This document shows, one piece after another, positions 15,843 through 23,796 of a DNA stretch of 38,840 nt. This DNA comes from an uncultured Pseudomonadota bacterium (lineage in GTDB: Bacteria > Pseudomonadota > Gammaproteobacteria > Methylococcales > Methylomonadaceae): NCBI GenBank assembly GCA_903928965.1, contig CAIYSZ010000113.1:1-38840 (forward strand), in the 5' to 3' direction. The position numbers were made by a program, and so were the translations under genes. Numbering within the stretch: the first letter of the stretch is position 1; every line of letters starts with the position of its first letter. The notes under the pieces are model-generated. The model was not told the origin of the DNA, did not search any database, and worked only from the letters and a program-made list of their open reading frames with translations.

Positions 15843-16535
15843 ATGAATAAATTGTTGTTATTAAGTGTTTTCTTGTTTAAATCTGCTTTTGCGGATCAAA
15901 TATTGTTTCATAATGGAAATGTAAGTGATACTATAAACGCACGTGGTATTAGTGGTCAAGTACCAGGTAGCCAACAAGTTGCAGAACAATTTAATATATC
16001 CAATAACTCAATCATTACTGGTATTGAGTTTAGCGATGTTTTAGATGTTGGTCACAATCCAACATCTGTTGATTTTATTATTAGCACGGAACCTTTCTCT
16101 GGAACAATTGTTGACTCTGGTTCAGTTAGTGCGTTGGAAAATACACTGGTAAATACAATTAATGTTGCTGGTCACACAAGTAGTCTAGATGTCTTTAGTA
16201 GTTATTTCTCGTTACAATCTTTTTCTTTATCAGCAGGCGCATATTGGTTGGAGTTGCTTAACGGCGCAGCAGATAATTATAGTTGTTCATACACAACAAG
16301 TTGTGCGGATTCTTCTCACTTTATAAATTGGGGGGTTTTTAGTAATTCCACTGTGTCTACAAGTCAGTTAGCTATTGCCGGTGTTTATCAATTATCCGAT
16401 AATTTACCTCCTTCGCAATTTACAATTTATGGAAATGTTGCAGTTCCACTAGCTAATTCTGGTATATTTTTTTTAGCTGGATTGCTCATTTCATTTTTTG
16501 CGAAATTCAAAAACCAAATATTTGTTCCTGCATAG
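15843..16535 (+). CDS. Secreted protein with degenerate VPLPA-CTERM-like tail, AT-rich
   Basis: The 230-residue protein has a signal peptide (NKLLLLSVFLFKSAFA), a serine/threonine/asparagine-rich beta domain, and a C-terminal block. That block is VPLANSG, then a hydrophobic helix (IFFLAGLLISFF), then lysines. This is the layout of exosortase substrates with VPLPA-CTERM tails, though the fourth residue is Ala instead of Pro and extra residues (NQIFVPA) follow. The family of the body is not recognised; it looks like a choice-of-anchor surface domain. The gene is visibly richer in A and T than its neighbours, and it lies between two ruined toxin-antitoxin modules, both signs of transfer. An AGGTG box precedes ATG 15843. 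Confidence 0.7.
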   Translation: MNKLLLLSVFLFKSAFADQILFHNGNVSDTINARGISGQVPGSQQVAEQFNISNNSIITGIEFSDVLDVGHNPTSVDFIISTEPFSGTIVDSGSVSALENTLVNTINVAGHTSSLDVFSSYFSLQSFSLSAGAYWLELLNGAADNYSCSYTTSCADSSHFINWGVFSNSTVSTSQLAIAGVYQLSDNLPPSQFTIYGNVAVPLANSGIFFLAGLLISFFAKFKNQIFVPA

Positions 16536-16558
16536 GTGGGAATCCAGGTAACATAAAT

Positions 16559-16723
16559 CTTCCCTCTCATGTCTTGTTAAGCATTGAGGAATATCGGCAA
16601 CTGGTCGGCGAGTCGGCCAATATCATTGACTTATTGGCAATGCCGGGCGCTGAAGATATTCATTGCGATGATTTTGAGCCAGTTCGCGCCGGTATGCTGT
16701 ATATGCCGGCGGATTTGACCTGA
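16559..16723 (+). pseudogene. 3' remnant of a Phd/YefM-type antitoxin
   Basis: An open plus-strand frame with no start of its own reads LPSHVLLSIEEYRQLVGESA, then NIIDLLAMPGAEDIHCDDFE and a tail ending MPADLT before TGA at 16721-16723. This is the C-terminal half of the Phd-type antitoxins that precede VapC toxins. The N-terminal DNA-binding half is missing: upstream the frame runs into the 3' end of the VPLA-tail gene. The stop overlaps the toxin start as TGATG, the original operon junction. Confidence 0.85.
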
Positions 16724-16824
16724 TGTATGTTTTGGATACCAATGTTGTTTCGGAATTGCGTAAGGCAAAATCTGGAAAAGCAGACCTGCTACCGCGACTG
16801 ACTCGGGTTAAGGGCGTAGTGTAA
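16723..16824 (+). pseudogene. Truncated VapC-type PIN toxin
   Basis: The frame begins MYVLDTNVVSELRKAKSGKA, the exact N-terminal pattern of VapC/FitB PIN-domain RNases, with the first catalytic Asp in LDTNVVSE. After about 21 residues it diverges (DLLPRLTRVKGVV) and stops. A full PIN domain needs about 130 residues with three further acidic positions, so this 33-residue stub cannot be active. A long imperfect palindrome begins 16 bases after its stop. Confidence 0.85.
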
Positions 16825-16840
16825 TTATTGCTTCGCAGTC

Positions 16841-16905
16841 AGTTCGTTTGCAATAGATGGCTTGTAAATCGAATTCTTTTACAGGCTATGTAATGCAAAC
16901 GGACT
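16841..16905. repeat. Long imperfect palindrome (28-base arms)
   Basis: Positions 16841-16868 and 16878-16905 are inverted copies matching at 23 of 28 positions, with a nine-base loop ATCGAATTC. The outer part is AGTTCGTTTGCA against TGCAAACGGACT and the inner part GTAAA against TTTAC. It lies between the VapC stub and the end of the minus-strand cytochrome gene. It could be a bidirectional transcription terminator, a REP-like mobile hairpin or a recombination scar. It has no attC-type R sites that I can place. Confidence 0.7.
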
Positions 16906-16941
16906 TTCGGCGGTTTACTTAACGCGTCTATTTATAATAAA

Positions 16942-19206
16942 TTAACTCTGACCCTTTTTGCTGAGTTGCTTGGTCAATTCCTTCAGCAGCGGGTCTGCGG
17001 GGTTGCGTTGCAGGCCTAGTCGCGCGATGTCTTGCGCCTTGGCCGTGTCGCCGGTTTGTTGCAGGGCAAGTGCATAGACATAGCGAAAGTGGCTGTCATC
17101 GGGGGCTAGTTGGCTGGCTTGACGCAGCGATTCCAGCGCGGCCGGCATTTGTTTTTGCCGGATGAGCAATAGGCCTAGGCTGTGGTGCAGAGCTGCGGCT
17201 TGCGGCCGGCGGGCGATGCCGGCTTTTAGCAATGCTTCGCCTTCTTGGTCGCGGCCGGTGAGCCGGTAGTAGTCGCTGAAGTTGACGTAGGCGGGTATCC
17301 AGTCCGGGTCCAGCTTTAAGGCGGCTCGGTAGGCGGCTTCCGCGCCGTTCAGGTCGCCGCGGGTGGCGAGAAAGTTGCCCAAGTTGACTTGCGCCGCTGG
17401 AGAGTCGGCGTTGAAGCGGTGCGAGGCTATATATTCGGCGCTGAGTTTGTCGAATAGGGTTTTATCGTCGGCGTCAAGCTTTTCCGGCGGGGCGTCCGCT
17501 AGGACTTCCACCGCGAGATTGCGCACCACGCGGAGCGGGTCTTTGAGTAATTTATGCAAATAGAGCCAGCGTTGCTCGGCCGGCAGGGGCTCTAGCGCTT
17601 CCATGGCCCCGATGCGCACCAGCGGGTCGGCGTCGTCTAGGGTGTTGACGATGGCGGGGAAGTTGTCTTTGTTCAGGCGGCGGCGCATTTCGGATAGCGC
17701 GGTGGCGCGGGCGATGCCGGGTTGATTGCGGTCGCGGATCAGTCTGGTCAATAACGCGTCGGCTTCCGCGCCGCCGTGGCGGCCGGCGTACAGCGCCGGA
17801 GCGAATTGTTGGTAGCCTTCCGGGGTGCGGCCGTACCATTTTTTTAAAGCGGCGGCGGCCCAGGCGGCGGATTTTTTGGTATGGCAGTTGGTGCAAGCGT
17901 TAGGCGCGCCGAATTGCGCGGACCAATCCGGGCGCGGGATGCTGAAGCGGTGGTCATGCCGGGTATGCACCACCATATAGTCCTTGGTCGGCATATGGCA
18001 GCTGATGCATTGCCCGCCGGCGGAGTCGGGGGCATGTTGGTGGTGCTGCTTGCTGGCGTATTTGTCCGCCGCGTGGCATTGCTCGCACACGCCGTTGCCG
18101 GGCGCGCGCGGTTTTAGGCTGTGCGGTTCGTGGCAATTGGTGCAGGTGACGCCGGCTTGGTACATTTTACTCTGTAGAAAGGAGCCGTATTCGTAGACCT
18201 CGCCGTCGATTTGCCCGTCTGGATGGTACAGGGTTTCTGTCAACAGGCCGGGTTGGTGGCTGTCTAGCAGCGGCGCGTCGGGGCGCTCGCTGGGGAACCA
18301 TTGGCCGCGCCGGGAGTGGCAGGGGGCGCAGACTTCGATTTCGCGGCGGTCGGCCAGCGGTTGACTGCGTTGCAAATGGCCTTGCGCGTTGCCGCTCCAG
18401 GCCGCGGCGTGTTCGTTGCGCAGGCGTTGGGCAAGTCCTAGGTTGGGGTCGAATTGGTTTTGCTTGGCTTGGGCGACATGCACGGAGCCCGGGCCGTGGC
18501 AAGCTTCACAGGCGACGTTGATTTCAGCCCATTGTGTGTGATAGCTGGCGGTTTGGGCGTCGAAGTTTTTTTCCAGACGGGTGGAATGGCATTCGGCGCA
18601 CATGAAGTTCCAGTTTTGCGCCGGCTTGGTCCAGTGCAGCTCGTCGCGGTAATCCACGTGTTCGTTGGGGTAGAGGTGAAACCAGCGTTGGCCGCCTTGT
18701 TCCTTTGACCGGCTGTCCCAGGCGATGGAGAGCGCTTGCAGGCGTCCGCCGGGAAGCTCCACCAGATATTGTTGCAAGGGCTGCACGCCAAACGTGTATT
18801 TGACTTGAAAAGCGGCGGGCTTGCCGTCGGGGCCGTCGGTTTTGACCCAGAATTGCTGGTCTTGACGATAAAATTCGGAGGCGACGTTGTCTTTGTTAAA
18901 TTTTGCTTGGTTGAAGTCGCCGAGCACGGTTTGCGGATTGGCTACTTGCATGGCTAGGTCGTGATGCGAGCCGCGCCAAAGTTCGGTTTGGGTTTGGTGG
19001 CAGCCGGCGCATGTTTCCGCGCCAATATAGGCGGCTTTTTCCGAAGCCGCTGGCGCAGGGGCGTTGGCCGCCGCGGGCTGGGTATTTGTCTGTTCCGGCG
19101 CGTGGAAGAATGGATTTGGGTTTAACCCAATCAAATAGGCAGCCGCCGTCAGGATAAGGAAGGCGGCCAGCAGCCGGATGAGGGTGGTTGTGTGTGTGTT
19201 CGCCAA
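16942..19206 (-). CDS. Octaheme cytochrome c with HEAT/TPR-like C-terminal half
   Basis: The 754-residue protein starts with a membrane anchor or signal (LLAAFLILTAAAYLIGL). It carries eight CxxCH heme-binding motifs in its first 450 residues: CAGCH (66-70), CAECH, CEACH, CAPCH, CTNCH, CEQCH, CISCH and CTNCH. The second half has HEAT-like segments (NTLDDADPLVRIGAMEALE) and then TPR units (AQVNLGNFLATRGDLNGAEA, YRAALKLDPDWIPAYVNFSD, AALHHSLGLLLIRQKQMPAA). Multiheme proteins of this build act in periplasmic electron transfer; the TPR part would bind partners. The start is TTG at 19206, with no ATG in frame. The redox partner is unknown. It lies downstream of the sulfatase but beyond a strong hairpin, so it is probably expressed separately. 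Confidence 0.85.
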   Translation of the reverse strand: MANTHTTTLIRLLAAFLILTAAAYLIGLNPNPFFHAPEQTNTQPAAANAPAPAASEKAAYIGAETCAGCHQTQTELWRGSHHDLAMQVANPQTVLGDFNQAKFNKDNVASEFYRQDQQFWVKTDGPDGKPAAFQVKYTFGVQPLQQYLVELPGGRLQALSIAWDSRSKEQGGQRWFHLYPNEHVDYRDELHWTKPAQNWNFMCAECHSTRLEKNFDAQTASYHTQWAEINVACEACHGPGSVHVAQAKQNQFDPNLGLAQRLRNEHAAAWSGNAQGHLQRSQPLADRREIEVCAPCHSRRGQWFPSERPDAPLLDSHQPGLLTETLYHPDGQIDGEVYEYGSFLQSKMYQAGVTCTNCHEPHSLKPRAPGNGVCEQCHAADKYASKQHHQHAPDSAGGQCISCHMPTKDYMVVHTRHDHRFSIPRPDWSAQFGAPNACTNCHTKKSAAWAAAALKKWYGRTPEGYQQFAPALYAGRHGGAEADALLTRLIRDRNQPGIARATALSEMRRRLNKDNFPAIVNTLDDADPLVRIGAMEALEPLPAEQRWLYLHKLLKDPLRVVRNLAVEVLADAPPEKLDADDKTLFDKLSAEYIASHRFNADSPAAQVNLGNFLATRGDLNGAEAAYRAALKLDPDWIPAYVNFSDYYRLTGRDQEGEALLKAGIARRPQAAALHHSLGLLLIRQKQMPAALESLRQASQLAPDDSHFRYVYALALQQTGDTAKAQDIARLGLQRNPADPLLKELTKQLSKKGQS

Positions 19207-19247
19207 TGCCGTATCTCGGGTTAGGTTTCAGGTGCTATTAATGCAAT

Positions 19248-19293
19248 AAGCGCCGGGCCGCGCCATCCCAAGGGTTGACGCGGCCCGGCGCTT
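19248..19293 (-). terminator. Strong hairpin after the sulfatase gene
   Basis: AAGCGCCGGGCCGCG (19248-19262) and CGCGGCCCGGCGCTT (19279-19293) form a perfect 15-base-pair stem with a 16-base loop. It lies 21 bases past the sulfatase stop and 41 bases before the cytochrome start. The sequence after the stem on the minus strand is only modestly T-rich (ATTGCATTAAT), so termination efficiency is uncertain, but position supports a terminator. Confidence 0.65.
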
Positions 19294-19314
19294 AAGGTGG
19301 AGCGAAAAAGCCGG

Positions 19315-21801
19315 CTAAGGGTTGCTGACGCCCGGCGTGATGGTTAATTGACTGATGGTGTTGGTATATTTGAAGACGCCGTATTGTTTAAATAAGGTCC
19401 AGGATACCGGGCCGCGGCGGTCAAGGCCTACGTCCAAGCCGTCTAGCGGGCCGCCGAAGTCCGAAGGCAAGCTGACTAACCATGACGACAATTGGCCGGA
19501 TGAGGTGGCTCCGTTGACGGTCAAGGTAGCCAAGCCATTGCCGCTACCCAGGTTGGCGGTGGGCGCGCCGGCGGTGAAGCTAAGGCTGATGTTTTGCACG
19601 CCAGAGGTCAACGGTATCGGGGTTAGGCTGGTTGGTACGCCGAAGGCGTTGTTCAGCAGGTGTAGATTGCCGTTTTGGATGTACAAGACCAGGCCCAAAT
19701 CGTCCGCGCCTTCGGCGAAAATGATGCCTTGGTCGCCGGCGGCGTAATTGACGGTGGCGCTGATGGTGTAGTTACCCGCGGTGTGCACGGTATTCGCCGT
19801 GGCGGAGCCGTATGGGTTCCAGTATGGCGAGATCAATGGCAATACGGCCGATTGATCCAGCCAGTCGCCTTGGTTCAAGGTTTTGGCTTGAATGCGGTTG
19901 GCCAGGTAAGCCGGTTGCAGCGCGGTGGATATGGCGCTTGAACCTTGGAACAGCGGATAGACTTGGTGCGCCCAGGCCGCATTGGTGAACGCGGTATCCA
20001 AGGCGGTGACCTCGGTCGGGTTGCTGGAAGCCAAGTTGTTGGTTTCGCTAAAGTCTTGGTTCAGATCGTACAGTTCCCACTCGCTAGCGCTAAACGGCGT
20101 GCCGGCGGTGTGTTCGGTGACCGCGTACCAGGCGTGCGTGCCGTCGTTCAAGTAGTAACCGCGGTTGCCGGCCAGTTCAAAATATTGTTGCGTGTGTTGC
20201 TCTTGCGCGGTGGCCGGATTTGCGCCGTCCAACAAGTAGCGGAAGCTGGTTCCTTCGATCGGTTTGGTCGCCACGCCGTTGTAGGTGCTAGGCTGTTGTA
20301 CGCCCGCAATGTCCAGCAAGGTTGGGGTGATGTCCGTCACGTGGGTGAACTGGGTGCGGATGTTGCCGTTGTCCGCGATGTGTCCCGGCCAGGAGACGAT
20401 CAACGGCACGCGGCGGCCGCCGCCCACGGTTTGCTGTTTGTAACCGCGGAACGGGGTGTTCGATACCGTCGCCCAACCCAGCGGATAATGCGGCGAGGTT
20501 TGCGGCAGGCCGATCTGGCTTTCACGGGTTTCGTCGAAGGCGACGTTGGTGTTTCCAGCCAGGAATAAGGTTTCCAAGGCGATGGTGGTGCCGTTGAGGC
20601 CGCCTTCTTGCGAGCCGCCGTTGTCTGAGGCGAACACAATGATGGTATTGTTCAGCTGGCCGGAGCTTTGCAGATAGTTATACAATTGGCCGAAGCTGCG
20701 GTCCAGGGTGGAGACCCACGCGGCGTAGGCTTCCTCGTAGCGGGTGAACAATTGTTGTTTGTCGCTTGGCAACGCGCTCCAGGCGGATACGCCGGGATTT
20801 AACGGCGGCAATACGGTATTGGCTGGAATCAAACCGGTGCTCAACTGTTTTTGGTAACGCGCTTGGCGGATGGCGTCCCAACCGGCGGAGTATTGGCCTT
20901 TGGCGTGCACCTGGGCCAAAAGATCAGGGTCTGGATTAAGCGGTGCGTGCACCGCGTTATCCGCGAAATACAGGAAGAACGGTTTGTTCGGATTGTTGGC
21001 CTTGGCCGATTTGATGTAGGAAATGGCTTTGCTGGCCCACAGATCCGAGGTGTTGAAGCCGTTCGGATATTGGTCTACCTGAACGCGGGTGTTGCCGTCG
21101 TAGAGGGCGTCCGGATGTTGCGGATGGGTTTCCGCGTTCAGGAAGCCGTAGAATTGGTCGAAACCGCGTTGCAACGGCCAAGAGTTGTAAGGGCCGTCCT
21201 TGACGCGGTCGGCGACCTGGGTCAAGTGCCATTTGCCGGTGGCGAAGGTGGCGTAGCCGTTGAGGTGCAAAATTTCCGCCAGGGTGACGGCGTTTTGCTG
21301 AATTTCACCGGCGTAGCCGGGATAGCCGGGGTTGGTGTCGGCGATGAAGCCAACGCCGGCTGAGTGGCCGTTGATGCCGGTCAGCAAGGCGGCGCGGGTC
21401 GGCGAGCACAATGAGTGGGTGGTGTAGTTGCGGAAACGCAGACCGTTGGCGGCCAGCTTGTCCAGATTGGGCGTCGAAATTTCGGAGCCGAAAGAGCCGA
21501 GGTCGGAATAACCCAAGTCGTCGGCTAGGAATACCACAATATTGGGCGCGCCGGCCGGCGGATTGTTGGCGGCGGGCGGATTAGCCACCGGCGGGGTGTC
21601 TTGCGCCACCGGCGTCGGCCACCAGGGGGTGGAAGCGCCGGCGGTAGGGGTGGTGGAGCCGGCGGGGGCGGCGACCGTGCCGCCGAAGCCGTAGTAGGCG
21701 GCGGTGGTCGGGTCAGCCGCTTGGGTAGTTTGCCACGGCGCGGCCAACAGGCCAAGACTCAGGCGCATCAGCGCTTGATGTAGTTTTTTGTTTTTTTTCA
21801 T
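19315..21801 (-). CDS. Secreted type I sulfatase (arylsulfatase family)
   Basis: Type I sulfatases hydrolyse sulfate esters using a formylglycine made from Cys or Ser in C/S-x-P-x-R. The 828-residue protein has a signal peptide ending near TTQAADP and a proline/alanine-rich linker (about residues 45-86). The catalytic domain starts NIVVFLADDLGYSD (metal-binding Asp pair about 94-95) and has LCSPTRAALLTG with Cys132 as the formylglycine site. ATGKWHL and IIVFASDNGG follow with further conserved residues. After about residue 640 comes an extra beta-rich, lectin-like region (ISATVNYAAGDQGIIF to QLTITPG). It needs a formylglycine-generating enzyme, which is not in the window. It starts 21 bases after the VPLPA-CTERM gene with an AAGGAA ribosome site and is probably co-transcribed with it. 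Confidence 0.92.
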   Translation of the reverse strand: MKKNKKLHQALMRLSLGLLAAPWQTTQAADPTTAAYYGFGGTVAAPAGSTTPTAGASTPWWPTPVAQDTPPVANPPAANNPPAGAPNIVVFLADDLGYSDLGSFGSEISTPNLDKLAANGLRFRNYTTHSLCSPTRAALLTGINGHSAGVGFIADTNPGYPGYAGEIQQNAVTLAEILHLNGYATFATGKWHLTQVADRVKDGPYNSWPLQRGFDQFYGFLNAETHPQHPDALYDGNTRVQVDQYPNGFNTSDLWASKAISYIKSAKANNPNKPFFLYFADNAVHAPLNPDPDLLAQVHAKGQYSAGWDAIRQARYQKQLSTGLIPANTVLPPLNPGVSAWSALPSDKQQLFTRYEEAYAAWVSTLDRSFGQLYNYLQSSGQLNNTIIVFASDNGGSQEGGLNGTTIALETLFLAGNTNVAFDETRESQIGLPQTSPHYPLGWATVSNTPFRGYKQQTVGGGRRVPLIVSWPGHIADNGNIRTQFTHVTDITPTLLDIAGVQQPSTYNGVATKPIEGTSFRYLLDGANPATAQEQHTQQYFELAGNRGYYLNDGTHAWYAVTEHTAGTPFSASEWELYDLNQDFSETNNLASSNPTEVTALDTAFTNAAWAHQVYPLFQGSSAISTALQPAYLANRIQAKTLNQGDWLDQSAVLPLISPYWNPYGSATANTVHTAGNYTISATVNYAAGDQGIIFAEGADDLGLVLYIQNGNLHLLNNAFGVPTSLTPIPLTSGVQNISLSFTAGAPTANLGSGNGLATLTVNGATSSGQLSSWLVSLPSDFGGPLDGLDVGLDRRGPVSWTLFKQYGVFKYTNTISQLTITPGVSNP

Positions 21802-21822
21802 GACGGTTCCTTGTGTGTGTGG

Positions 21823-22485
21823 TTAGGTCCGGGTGGTTTTTGCACGCGCCGATAGGCCGAGCAGGCTCAGGGCCGGCGCGAATAGCCAACCGGCGGCCGG
21901 CAGCGGCACGGTACTGACGCCGTTGACTTGCAGTTGATACGGGTCGTTGATCAGCGCCACGTTAGGGTCGCCGCTGTTGGCGTAGACCTGGAAGCTGTTG
22001 GCGTTGTATTCGCTGGCGACGCCGAGTCCGCTGACGTCTGTGGTGTAGGACCAGCCGGCGCTGCTACTGTCGGTGGCCGATGCTTCAATCCAATAGCGGG
22101 TGTTGGCGCTCAAGTCTATGCTGGACGCCAACGGGAAATCCACCGTGGCTGGCGTATAGGCGGACAGCGCGCTGTCGTTGACGCTGCCCAGATTGGCAAT
22201 TAAGCTGCCGGGGGAGGTTCCGGCATCAGTGTAGAGCGAGATGGTGATCGCGCCGGCGCTGGTAGGATCGCTGGCGGTCAGCGCCAATTGCACGTCGTTC
22301 AGCAGGAAGTCGGCGCTGCCGGTGGAGAACGAGTCGGCCAGCGGGCCGAAATTGGCGTTATTGATAAGGTTGTAGCCGGCGGTAACCGAGGCCGGGCCGG
22401 TCAGGCTGTCATAGATTTCGTCCGCGGAGACGTTGACGGCCGGCAAGAGAGCCAAGCCGAAAATAAGTTCTTTCCTGAATCGCAT
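21823..22485 (-). CDS. VPLPA-CTERM surface protein (choice-of-anchor type)
   Basis: The 220-residue protein has a signal peptide (LIFGLALLPAVNVSA). Its beta-sandwich body has repeated LxxVxLxL strands (DFLLNDVQLALTA, GAITISLYTDAGTSPGSLIA, NTRYWIEASA) like choice-of-anchor domains. The C-terminus is VPLPAAGWLF, a hydrophobic helix and a basic end (SARAKTTRT), which is the exosortase/VPLPA-CTERM sorting signal. Such proteins are processed by an exosortase and released or anchored at the cell surface; no exosortase is in the window. ATG at 22483-22485 is chosen for the GGAG box seven bases upstream and the clean signal peptide. It is the first gene of a probable operon with the sulfatase. Confidence 0.88.
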   Translation of the reverse strand: MRFRKELIFGLALLPAVNVSADEIYDSLTGPASVTAGYNLINNANFGPLADSFSTGSADFLLNDVQLALTASDPTSAGAITISLYTDAGTSPGSLIANLGSVNDSALSAYTPATVDFPLASSIDLSANTRYWIEASATDSSSAGWSYTTDVSGLGVASEYNANSFQVYANSGDPNVALINDPYQLQVNGVSTVPLPAAGWLFAPALSLLGLSARAKTTRT

Positions 22486-22668
22486 AAATAAACTCCAAGT
22501 TATGTGGGTGCGAACGTGGTTGTGCAGTATTTGTGCCATAGCAGTTGACTGGCGCTTAACCCGCATCTTCGAGGGGATATAGGGCTGCCGGCGGCGGCGG
22601 TTTGTTAAAATTGGAACAGGCCGGCAACAGTCGCTGGTGGCTTTTCAGCAGCGGCGGTTCGCCTTGGT

Positions 22669-22699
22669 TTGAATGGCGGGCGCGGGAAAGGCCTATAAT
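22669..22699 (+). promoter_or_regulatory. Predicted promoter of argC
   Basis: A perfect TATAAT (22694-22699) is preceded at 19 bases by TTGAAT (22669-22674) and lies 27 bases before the argC ATG. The spacing is longer than ideal. The rest of the 240-base divergent gap between the VPLPA gene and argC shows no other clear element. Confidence 0.55.
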
Positions 22700-22726
22700 A
22701 TTAGTTTTGACAGTGGAATAAACGGC

Positions 22727-23755
22727 ATGATTAGGGTTGGCATCGTCGGCGGCACCGGTTACACCGGGGTGGAGTTGTTGCGTATTTTGTCCTTGCATCC
22801 AATGGCGCGCATCGTCGCGGTGACGTCGCGCGCGGACGCAGGCAAGGCGTTGCCCGAGGTTTATCCTAGTTTGCGGCATTTGTCCGAATTAAGTTTTGTC
22901 GAGCCCGACGCGACTAATTTGGCGGATTGCGACGCGGTGTTTTTCGCCACGCCGAACGGTACGGCGATGCGGATGGCCGGGGAGTTGCTGGACAAAGGCA
23001 TTAAGGTGATCGATTTGTCGGCGGATTTTAGGATTAAGGACGTCGCCGAGTGGGAGAAGTGGTACGGTATGCCGCACGCCGCGCCGGAGTTGGTGGCGGA
23101 GGCGGTGTACGGTTTGCCGGAGATTAACCGGGAGTCGATTAAAGGCGCGCGCTTGATCGCTTGTCCGGGGTGTTATCCTACCGCGGTGCAATTAGGTTTT
23201 TGGCCTTTATTGCAAGCCGGTTTGATTGACGGCGGACAATTGATCGCCGATGTGAAGTCCGGAGTCAGCGGCGCGGGACGCAAGGCGGAACTGGCGACCT
23301 TGATGAGCGAGTGCGGGGAGAGTTTTAAGGCGTATAACGCCGGCGGACACCGGCATTTGCCTGAGATACGCCAGGGTTTGGCGCGGGCCGCCGGCGGGCC
23401 GGTGGGCTTGACCTTTGTTCCGCATTTGACGCCGATGATTAGAGGCATACACGCAACCCTTTACGCGCGGTTGACGGGGGCGGTTGATGCCTTGGCCGTG
23501 TTCAATGAGTTTTACCGCGACGAGGCGTTCGTGGATGTGTTGCCGGAGGGGGCGCACGCGGATACGCGGCACGTGCGCGGCGGCAATTATTGCCATATTG
23601 CCGTGCATAGGCCGCGGGGCGGGGATACGCTGGTGGTGTTGTCGGTCATCGATAATTTGGTGAAGGGCGCTTCCGGGCAGGCGGTGCAGGCGATGAACAT
23701 TATGTTCGGTCTGGCCGAGGATGCGGGTTTGCGCACGGTGGCTTTGTATCCGTGA
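22727..23755 (+). CDS. argC: N-acetyl-gamma-glutamyl-phosphate reductase ArgC
   Basis: ArgC reduces N-acetyl-glutamyl phosphate to the semialdehyde with NADPH, the third step of arginine biosynthesis. The 342-residue protein starts [20 protein letters not shown] with the Rossmann motif GGTGYTG. It has ATPNGTAM and [11 protein letters not shown], and the catalytic cysteine in [15 protein letters not shown]. The histidine region follows ([28 protein letters not shown]). ATG at 22727 is preferred over an in-frame ATG at 22673 because it gives the family start just before the Rossmann loop. A PLD-type gene follows directly. Confidence 0.95.
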   Translation: MIRVGIVGGTGYTGVELLRILSLHPMARIVAVTSRADAGKALPEVYPSLRHLSELSFVEPDATNLADCDAVFFATPNGTAMRMAGELLDKGIKVIDLSADFRIKDVAEWEKWYGMPHAAPELVAEAVYGLPEINRESIKGARLIACPGCYPTAVQLGFWPLLQAGLIDGGQLIADVKSGVSGAGRKAELATLMSECGESFKAYNAGGHRHLPEIRQGLARAAGGPVGLTFVPHLTPMIRGIHATLYARLTGAVDALAVFNEFYRDEAFVDVLPEGAHADTRHVRGGNYCHIAVHRPRGGDTLVVLSVIDNLVKGASGQAVQAMNIMFGLAEDAGLRTVALYP

Positions 23756-23796
23756 CCGGTTTTGGGTTGATGGGGTTTGGAGGCGGGAAGGCGGTT

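Noticed and set aside
16841-16905. Integron attC site
   Set aside because: The palindrome has the right size, but no RYYYAAC and GTTRRRY core sites could be placed at its ends and there is no cassette array or integrase.
19248-19293. CRISPR or other direct-repeat array
   Set aside because: The 15-base arms are inverted, not direct, and occur once. Nowhere in the window did I see regularly spaced direct repeats.
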